DNA from: an uncultured Bacteroidota bacterium | GTDB taxonomy: Bacteria; Bacteroidota; Bacteroidia; Chitinophagales; Chitinophagaceae | Assembly (NCBI GenBank): GCA_903851455.1 | Contig: CAINOM010000741.1 | Location: 1 to 5,062 of the forward strand | DNA: 5,062 nucleotides | Direction of reading: 5' to 3' | Shown here: in pieces, positions 1 to 5,062 of the stretch | How the letters are laid out: each line of letters opens with the position of its first letter | Numbering within the stretch: the first letter of the stretch is position 1 | Program-made: the position numbers and the translations under genes | Notes under the pieces: generated by a model | Database searches by the model: none | Seen by the model: only the letters and a program-made list of their open reading frames with translations | Told to the model about the DNA's origin: nothing

Positions 1-70
1 CTATACATCTACGTGGTATTGCGTGAATCGGTTTTAGCGTTGTAAAAAAAAAATACTATACCGAAATACA

Positions 71-95
71 GATGCATGAGGGGCTGATTTGCATC
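71..95. repeat. Short inverted repeat in upstream non-coding region
   Basis: GATGCA at 71-76 is mirrored by TGCATC at 90-95, with a 13-base loop between them. It lies about 130 bases upstream of the glycosyltransferase start and 93 bases upstream of the proposed -33 element. It could be a regulator binding site, but a 6-bp arm is easily expected by chance, and no known operator is recognised. The rest of 1-225 contains a run of ten A's (44-53), two copies of AGGGGCT (79-85 and 143-149), and no convincing gene. Confidence 0.2.
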
Positions 96-187
96 AATAT
101 GCCTGTTGATCGTGAGTTGCTACACCAAAAATGAAGTTGCAAAGGGGCTCTGATAACTGGATTATTACCGTTAGTATTGGTGTGTGT

Positions 188-218
188 TTTGTCATAGGGC
201 ATTAGTTATTTACCTTTA
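188..218 (+). promoter_or_regulatory. Candidate Bacteroidota-type promoter of the glycosyltransferase gene
   Basis: TTTG at 188-191 and TACCTTTA at 211-218 are separated by exactly 19 bases. This matches the known Bacteroidota housekeeping sigma pattern (-33 TTTG, about 19-21 bases, -7 TAnnTTTG) at all but the last base of the -7 box. Transcription would then begin around 222-225, directly at the ATG at 226, giving a leaderless or almost leaderless message. The match is seen in the sequence; promoter activity is inferred. In AT-rich DNA such a match can arise by chance, and a true promoter further upstream is possible. Confidence 0.4.
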
Positions 219-225
219 AAACCAG

Positions 226-1761
226 ATGAAAAAAATCTTCGTCACTTATTATCCCGGTATCCTCCTTTTTGTAGTAGCCTTGCTGGTTGGACTGTATGTA
301 TACCAGGACTATGGCATGAGCTGGGACGAACCTGAACAGCGGGCACCAGGAATAATGGCTTATGATTACATGGTAAGTGGTAAAGAGGACCTGTTCAATG
401 TGGGTACTGACAGCCATGGCGCCGGGTTTGAAATATTGCTGGTGTTTTTCGAGCGCAAGATGAATATCACAAACACCAGGGACATCTACCTGATGCGGCA
501 CCTTGTGACACACATATTTTTTCTCATCAGTGTTTTCTTTGGTTATGTGCTGGTATACAGATTGTTTAAGAACAAGCTACTTGCCTCGCTGGGTTTTATT
601 ATGCTGTTGTGTGCCCCACGCATTTACGCACACTCATTTTTCAACAGCAAAGACGTTCCGTTTTTGTCGATGGTGATCATAAGTCTTGCATTATATCAAC
701 TGGCATTCGAGAAGAATAAGCCAGTGTTCTACCTGGTATTGGGCTTGGCGTGCGGCTATATGACCAGCATCAGGATCATGGGTGTTATGTTGTGCTGTTT
801 TGTTGTTCTGTCGATGATATCTGATATGATATCCGGGTATGCAAAAAAGGAACGGCAGGGAAGGGCCGTAGTGAATTTATTGCTGTTTACATTGGGTGCC
901 TGCTCGCTGCTATTTGCTGCGTGGCCTTATTTGTGGCGGGACCCGCTGCATCATTTCACCGATTCCTTCAGCAAATTTTCGCATTTCGACTGGGGCGGCG
1001 TGGTACTGTTCAATGGAAAAATGGAACAAGGAGTGCTTCCGTGGAGTTACTTTCCCACATGGTTCCTGATCTCCAATCCGGAGCTTTGGCTTATGGCGGG
1101 TTTTGCCGGTATGGTGTGGATAATGGTTGCATTTTTTAAACAGCCGTTGAGCTTTCTGCGTAATACTACCGAGCGTAATTTCCTGATATACCTGCTCTGT
1201 TTTTGCGGGCCGATATTTGCAGTGCTGTTTCTGCATTCCATTATCTATGATGACTGGCGGCACCTGTACTTTGTGTATCCTCCTTTTGTGCTTATGGCGC
1301 TTTATTTTCTTAATAAGGTTATCAATGGGAAATACCGGGTTGCGGCCCTTGCGGGTTGCCTCCTGCAGGTTGGCTCTGTGCTTTATTTTATGGTTAAGGA
1401 CCATCCATTCCAGCAGGTTTATTTTAACCGGTTTGTTTCTCATGATAAAGAATATCTGCGGAGGCACTATGACCTTGAATATTGGGGGGGCGGGTTTTAC
1501 CAGGGGTTAAAACATTTGCTGGCCACCAGGCAAGGTGAAATAAAAATAAATACAGATCTGGCCGGTAGCGTGCCTTACAGAAATAATGTACGTATGCTGA
1601 CGGAGGATGAGAAGAGCCGGATCAATTTTGTGGATGAAGCTCACGCGGATTATTTTATCACCAATTACCGCATGCACCCGGATGATTTTCCATACCCTAA
1701 AGTTGAGTACTCCATCAGTGTATTTAACAGTACCATTTTATGTATTTATAAAATGCATTAA
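226..1761 (+). CDS. Family 39 (PMT/ArnT-like) membrane glycosyltransferase
   Basis: A complete 511-residue polytopic membrane protein. Proteins of this GT-C family use polyprenyl-phosphate sugars and glycosylate lipids or proteins at the outer face of the inner membrane; donor and acceptor cannot be read from the sequence here. After a first hydrophobic segment (about residues 9-26) comes GMSWDEPEQ (30-38), the family's acidic motif in the first external loop, with D34 the likely catalytic residue. A second hallmark, FNSKDVPF (139-146), places another aspartate at 143. About ten further hydrophobic segments lie at roughly 88-134, 146-205, 217-236, 275-303, 318-339 and 346-390. WRHLYFVYPP (344-353) is the usual RH-x-YP type motif near the end of the membrane part. 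A soluble tail (about 395-511) contains DLEYWGGG (416-423). The ATG at 226 is chosen because it gives a complete first membrane helix; the next ATG (313) would remove it. No Shine-Dalgarno sequence is visible, as is common in Bacteroidota. The family assignment is firm, the specific role is not. Confidence 0.88.
   Translation: MKKIFVTYYPGILLFVVALLVGLYVYQDYGMSWDEPEQRAPGIMAYDYMVSGKEDLFNVGTDSHGAGFEILLVFFERKMNITNTRDIYLMRHLVTHIFFLISVFFGYVLVYRLFKNKLLASLGFIMLLCAPRIYAHSFFNSKDVPFLSMVIISLALYQLAFEKNKPVFYLVLGLACGYMTSIRIMGVMLCCFVVLSMISDMISGYAKKERQGRAVVNLLLFTLGACSLLFAAWPYLWRDPLHHFTDSFSKFSHFDWGGVVLFNGKMEQGVLPWSYFPTWFLISNPELWLMAGFAGMVWIMVAFFKQPLSFLRNTTERNFLIYLLCFCGPIFAVLFLHSIIYDDWRHLYFVYPPFVLMALYFLNKVINGKYRVAALAGCLLQVGSVLYFMVKDHPFQQVYFNRFVSHDKEYLRRHYDLEYWGGGFYQGLKHLLATRQGEIKINTDLAGSVPYRNNVRMLTEDEKSRINFVDEAHADYFITNYRMHPDDFPYPKVEYSISVFNSTILCIYKMH
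1484..1490 (+). repeat. G7 homopolymer tract inside the glycosyltransferase gene
   Basis: Seven consecutive G's encode part of the YWGGG motif (residues 419-423), followed by C and three more G's. The reading frame is intact through this tract. A one-base slip would replace roughly the last 90 residues, that is most of the C-terminal soluble tail. Guanine tracts of this kind are known slippage sites in some phase-variable surface-glycan genes, but seven is short and the amino-acid motif itself favours G-rich codons. Confidence 0.6.
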
Positions 1762-1772
1762 ATGCTTTATGT

Positions 1773-1791
1773 AACCACTGGCATGGTTTTT
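1773..1791 (+). terminator. Weak candidate terminator after the glycosyltransferase gene
   Basis: AACCA (1773-1777) and TGGTT (1784-1788) form a 5-bp stem with a 6-base loop. The T run at 1787-1791 starts within the stem. It begins 11 bases after the stop codon. The T run is also half of the palindrome TTTTTATAAAAA (1787-1798). The position suits an intrinsic terminator, but the stem is short and has only two GC pairs, so it may be weak or not functional. Confidence 0.25.
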
Positions 1792-1868
1792 ATAAAAATA
1801 ACGTTTACGGTTTTACCATCGTTTTTAATGGCTGTGTAACAGGGATAAATGAACTTTTTTCCTGTAAT

Positions 1869-1881
1869 TTACCGTGGGTAA
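1869..1881. repeat. Small perfect inverted repeat upstream of the kinase gene
   Basis: TTACC (1869-1873), a GTG loop, and GGTAA (1877-1881) form a perfect 5-bp inverted repeat about 32 bases before the proposed kinase start. It could be a hairpin in the leader or a half-site pair for a regulator. The 152-bp gap holds no clear Bacteroidota promoter; the best -7-like string, TAATTTAC (1865-1872), lacks a properly spaced TTTG. This entry is low confidence and may be chance. Confidence 0.18.
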
Positions 1882-1913
1882 GTAGCTAATTGAGGATATT
1901 TAAAGTTTTGTTT

Positions 1914-4900
1914 GTGGAAGAAACTATCGTAAACGACCAAGATATAAAAACGTACCCAAAGGGAAAACTTGTTTTCACCTACCTGCCGAAGTATGCAGCC
2001 TTTATCAGGGACAACTTCCTCATACCTTACATAAAAGAGCAGGTGAATATTTGCAGGACGATAGATCTGCCAATGATGAAATTCCTGGAAGGGATAAGCG
2101 ATGAGCAGTTGATCTCTATGGGCACGGAATCGCACAAGCTGTTTCTTACCAGTGCCGAGCACAATACACTGGGTGAGCACCTGGAAGAGTCGCTGAAAAA
2201 ATGGGTGTCGGACCAGCTGGTGATCATGAAGAAGGAAGACCTTACAGCGGAGGATATTTCTTATGCGGGCTTTGTGCGTAAGAAATCGTTGGTAAAGTTT
2301 TTACCCTCTTATACCAGTGACCTCAATGAGGCGATAGCGATCATTAACGAGATCGATGAACTGAACGTACATAACGACATTGCAGCTACCAATGTGTATA
2401 TACAACTGCTGAAGGACCGGATCAATGAGCAGGCTTTTTTTACAGAGGTCTTGTCGAATACCACACCGGGACTTAACTACGTTTTTGATCTTAATTCACG
2501 TGCGGTTAAATATGCCAATAAGAACACGGTGACGTTTTTTGGCAATTCTCTTGAGGAAATGGAGAAAATGGGTGGAAACATCATAGGAGATAAGGTCCAT
2601 CCCGATGATGTGCAACTTACTGTTCATTCTCTTGAACAATGCGCACATGCAGCGGACGGCGCTGTAATTTCGTGGGAATTCAGGCTGAAGGCGGCGGATG
2701 GTGCCTATCAGTGGATGCGTAATTATACGGCAGTGTACAAAAGAGGCGCTGATGGGCTGGCCTCGCAGGTGGTAGGCATTATACTGAATATCGACAAAGA
2801 AAAGGAGATATCTGACCAGCTCATTGTGCGGGAAAAGCAATTGCTGGAAGCGCAGGAACTGACCAACCTGGGTAGTTTTGAGCTGGATACCGAGACTGGC
2901 CACATGACAGTGACGCCGCAGTTTAAAAAGATATATGAGCTTGAAGATTTCGAACTGAAAAACCTTGTTGATCATGTGCACCCGGACGACAGGGAACGCA
3001 TCAATAAAAACAGGAACAGGGCTATAAGTGAAGGGGGGATGTACGATAATGAGTACCGCTACCTGATCAACGGAAAAGAGAAGGTTTTGTGGTCGAGAGG
3101 GTCTGTTGCGATGAGGAATGGCAGGAAGGTGATGATAGGAACGGCGATGGATGTGACCAACCGCCACAAAATGTTGCGTGAGCTGCTGGAAAGCAGAGCC
3201 CTTTATCAGCAAGCCCAGGAGCTATCGCATACCGGCAACTGGAATTACAACTTTGCAAACAACGAGTACACCTGGTCTGACGAGTTGTACCGCATATATG
3301 AAATAGAGCCGCCATTCGGAAAAGTTGAGCCTGAACTAACAAGGACGTACCGGCATGTTGACGATATAAGAATGGTTGATGAAGAAGAAAGACGCTTAAG
3401 ATCAGAGCACAGGCCAACGGATTATACGTTCAGGATAAACCTGCCTTCAGGAAAGCTAAAGTACCTTCATGTAAAGGGCGAGGTGTCGTATGATATCCTG
3501 GGCACGGCTTCGGGTATTTACGGCACGGTGCAGGACATAACGGAGAAGCAACTGCTATTTGAGAAATTGAAACAAAGTGACGAATTATTTAAGCAGGCAC
3601 AGGAACTTTCGCATATCGGTAACTGGTCGTGGGAGCTGGTCAGCGGAAAGATGTTGTGGTCTGATGAGTTGTACCGGATCTATGGCCGCGAATTGGGCGC
3701 AGAGATCACTTTTGATAAAGTGATGATGCTCACCCATCCGGAGGACCAGCCGAAGATCAGGCAAAACCTGCAGGACTGTATTGATAACGGGACGCCTGTG
3801 GAAACAACCTACCGCGCTATACTCAGGGACGGAACGGAGAAGACCTTGTTTGCTAAAACGGAAGCGCTACTGGATAAGCAAGGGAAGCCATGCCGGCTGA
3901 TCGGGACAATACAGGATGTCACGCGGCAGAACCATGTGGAGAAACAACTAAAGGAATCGCGGGAATTTATTCAGAAGGTAACAGATGTAACGCCGTCTAT
4001 AATTGCGGCGTATAACATTCATTCAGGGAAATTCTCCTTCATAAACGGTGCTATAGAAAAACAACTGGGCTACCCGGCGTCGATGGTGATGGAAGGGGGC
4101 GTGCCCTTCTTTATTTCGATAACACATCCCGATGATCTGCCAGCGCTGATGGAGAAAAATACAAAGGCGCTGGAGGAGGCAAATATGCTTCCGCCCGGGG
4201 CCGATGAGCCCATTGCGGAATTCAAATACAGGATGAAAAACAAGAATGGTGAATACAAATGGTTTCATACGTTTGGCACTATTTTCGAGCGCAATGAACA
4301 AGGGCTGGTGGACAGCGTACTGAACATATCGATCGATATCACCGAGCAGGAAGAAGCGGAACAAGTTGTGTTCCAGAAAAACCTGCAACTACAGCAATCC
4401 AATACCAGTCTTGAGGAATACGCATATGTGGCGAGCCACGACCTTAAAGAGCCGTTGAGGAAGATCGTGACCTTCAGTGACCGGATGCTGACCACACAAA
4501 CAGAATCTCTTAGCCAGGAGGGGAAAATATTTCTTGGCAAGATCATCGATTCATCCAGGCGGATGCAGAAAATGATCAATGACCTGCTGTATGTATCCAC
4601 GATAGCCGGTAATAAAGATTACCGGGAGTGTGACCTCAATTTTGTACTATCGGAAGCTTTGCAGCCGCTGGACCATAAGATCGAGGAGCTCCAGGCGATA
4701 ATAGAGTCGGATACCTTGCCTACAGTGGCAGTGGTATCGGCACAATTCGGACAACTATTTCAGAATATTGTAGGCAACTCATTGAAATTTGCGCGCACCG
4801 GCGTAACGCCAACTATCAAAATAACACACAGCTTTCTCAACAGCAGGGTCGTGGAAAGGCTGGACCTTGCCAAGGCAAAAAGATACCTGAAAATAGAGTT

Positions 4901-5062
4901 TGCGGATAATGGTATCGGTTTTGATAACCAATATGCGAGTAAGATATTCTCCATATTCCAGAGGCTTCATGCCAAGACGGACTATGATGGTACCGGCATA
5001 GGACTGGCGGTATGCAAAAAAATAGTTGAGAATCATGGCGGAACTATTTTTGCTGAAGGAAA
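1914..5062 (+). CDS. Multi-PAS cytoplasmic sensor histidine kinase (3' end outside window)
   Basis: A sensor kinase that should autophosphorylate a histidine and pass the phosphate to a response regulator not seen here. At least 1049 residues are present, open to the window edge. Counted from GTG 1914, the order is: a mainly helical N-terminal domain (about 1-170); five PAS domains at about 172-296, 309-417, 427-545, 556-673 and 682-811, most carrying an HPDD/HPED-type segment and a DxT ending typical of the PAS_3/PAC type; a short coiled linker (812-833); HisKA with ASHDLKEPLRK (840-850) and phosphoacceptor H842; then the ATPase N-box (N951, N955), G1 box DNGIGF (998-1003), F-box around 1011-1015 and G2 box GTGIGLAV (1026-1033). 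All catalytic motifs are intact. No transmembrane segment or HAMP domain is present, so it should sense in the cytoplasm. About 20 final ATPase residues, and any receiver domain after them, lie beyond the window. No ATG occurs before residue 54, so the start is GTG 1914, TTG 1908 or TTG 1890; an in-frame stop at 1887-1889 bounds it. GAGG at 1892-1895 would suit TTG 1908 only loosely. Confidence 0.9.
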   Translation, partial: MEETIVNDQDIKTYPKGKLVFTYLPKYAAFIRDNFLIPYIKEQVNICRTIDLPMMKFLEGISDEQLISMGTESHKLFLTSAEHNTLGEHLEESLKKWVSDQLVIMKKEDLTAEDISYAGFVRKKSLVKFLPSYTSDLNEAIAIINEIDELNVHNDIAATNVYIQLLKDRINEQAFFTEVLSNTTPGLNYVFDLNSRAVKYANKNTVTFFGNSLEEMEKMGGNIIGDKVHPDDVQLTVHSLEQCAHAADGAVISWEFRLKAADGAYQWMRNYTAVYKRGADGLASQVVGIILNIDKEKEISDQLIVREKQLLEAQELTNLGSFELDTETGHMTVTPQFKKIYELEDFELKNLVDHVHPDDRERINKNRNRAISEGGMYDNEYRYLINGKEKVLWSRGSVAMRNGRKVMIGTAMDVTNRHKMLRELLESRALYQQAQELSHTGNWNYNFANNEYTWSDELYRIYEIEPPFGKVEPELTRTYRHVDDIRMVDEEERRLRSEHRPTDYTFRINLPSGKLKYLHVKGEVSYDILGTASGIYGTVQDITEKQLLFEKLKQSDELFKQAQELSHIGNWSWELVSGKMLWSDELYRIYGRELGAEITFDKVMMLTHPEDQPKIRQNLQDCIDNGTPVETTYRAILRDGTEKTLFAKTEALLDKQGKPCRLIGTIQDVTRQNHVEKQLKESREFIQKVTDVTPSIIAAYNIHSGKFSFINGAIEKQLGYPASMVMEGGVPFFISITHPDDLPALMEKNTKALEEANMLPPGADEPIAEFKYRMKNKNGEYKWFHTFGTIFERNEQGLVDSVLNISIDITEQEEAEQVVFQKNLQLQQSNTSLEEYAYVASHDLKEPLRKIVTFSDRMLTTQTESLSQEGKIFLGKIIDSSRRMQKMINDLLYVSTIAGNKDYRECDLNFVLSEALQPLDHKIEELQAIIESDTLPTVAVVSAQFGQLFQNIVGNSLKFARTGVTPTIKITHSFLNSRVVERLDLAKAKRYLKIEFADNGIGFDNQYASKIFSIFQRLHAKTDYDGTGIGLAVCKKIVENHGGTIFAEG
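3210..3299 (+). repeat. PAS repeat unit, copy 1 (start of third PAS domain)
   Basis: Residues 433-462 of the kinase. They share QAQELSH-x-GNW at the front and WSDELYRIY at the end with the fourth PAS domain, exactly 128 residues (384 bases) later. The similarity is also visible in the DNA, where the two copies of the segment encoding WSDELYRIY differ at only a few bases. This indicates that the third and fourth PAS domains arose by tandem duplication within the gene. The middle of the unit has diverged. Confidence 0.8.
3594..3683 (+). repeat. PAS repeat unit, copy 2 (start of fourth PAS domain)
   Basis: Residues 561-590 of the kinase, the partner of the unit 384 bases upstream. It has QAQELSHIGNW and LWSDELYRIY at the same spacing as copy 1. 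The second PAS domain also begins with a related but weaker version, EAQELTNLGSFELD (312-325), so the second to fourth PAS domains look like a family of sequential duplications, with the third and fourth the closest pair. Confidence 0.8.

Noticed and set aside
1..45. Possible C-terminal tail of an upstream + strand gene (LYIYVVLRESVLAL then stop at 43-45)
   Set aside because: Only 14 codons are open from the window edge, which is expected by chance; no recognisable motif, so it is not called as a gene.
131..205. Small ORF of 24 residues (MKLQRGSDNWIITVSIGVCF...) ending 20 bases before the glycosyltransferase
   Set aside because: No ribosome binding site; it overlaps the proposed promoter, which would lie inside it; the length is common by chance. 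A leader peptide cannot be excluded.
910..1467. 185-residue ORF on the - strand within the glycosyltransferase gene
   Set aside because: It lies antisense to a gene with clear family motifs, and its sequence is rich in H, K, R, Q and P without a fold-like pattern; it is a shadow.
1816..1831. CCAT/ATGG inverted repeat with an 8-base loop in the intergenic gap
   Set aside because: The 4-bp arms are too short to support a terminator or operator.
2496..3212. 238-residue ORF on the - strand opposite the first and second PAS domains
   Set aside because: The + strand frame encodes well-formed PAS domains here; the antisense frame has no recognisable motif and no supporting start context.
4023..5036. 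Several - strand ORFs of 62-121 residues opposite the last PAS domain, HisKA and ATPase regions
   Set aside because: All overlap intact kinase motifs on the + strand and overlap each other in different frames; none resembles a known protein.
226..5062. The glycosyltransferase and kinase as one operon or as a new two-gene signalling system
   Set aside because: The 152-bp gap, a possible terminator and no functional link argue against it; co-orientation alone is not evidence.

Overview
The window reads as ordinary chromosomal DNA from a member of the Bacteroidota, probably of the Chitinophagaceae/Sphingobacteriia type. This is inferred from protein style (a soluble kinase with many PAS domains and an H-box of the SHDLKEPLRK type), moderate GC content, absence of clear Shine-Dalgarno sequences, and a good match to the Bacteroidota -33/-7 promoter pattern (TTTG, 19-bp spacer, TAnnTTT). 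No rRNA, tRNA, insertion sequence, CRISPR array or attachment site was seen.

Layout: positions 1-225 are a non-coding leader with a run of ten A's, a small inverted repeat and a promoter candidate ending close to the first gene. Positions 226-1761 (+) encode a complete 511-residue polytopic membrane protein of the family 39 (PMT/ArnT-like, GT-C fold) glycosyltransferases. Positions 1762-1913 are an AT-rich 152-bp gap with weak hairpins, one of them a possible terminator. From about 1914 to the end of the window (+) lies a long cytoplasmic sensor histidine kinase: a helical N-terminal domain, five consecutive PAS domains, a HisKA dimerisation/phosphoacceptor domain, and an ATPase domain cut off by the window edge just after the G2 box. 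The kinase reading frame has no ATG near its beginning and most likely starts at GTG or TTG.

How the genes work together: they point the same way but are separated by 152 bp, and nothing in the sequence ties them functionally. The glycosyltransferase probably moves a sugar from a polyprenyl-phosphate donor to an acceptor on the outer face of the inner membrane. The kinase probably integrates intracellular signals through its PAS domains and passes phosphate to a response regulator not visible here. I see no convincing new multi-gene system. The points worth a second look are the non-ATG start, the recent-looking PAS duplication, the near-leaderless promoter geometry and a G7 tract in the glycosyltransferase gene.
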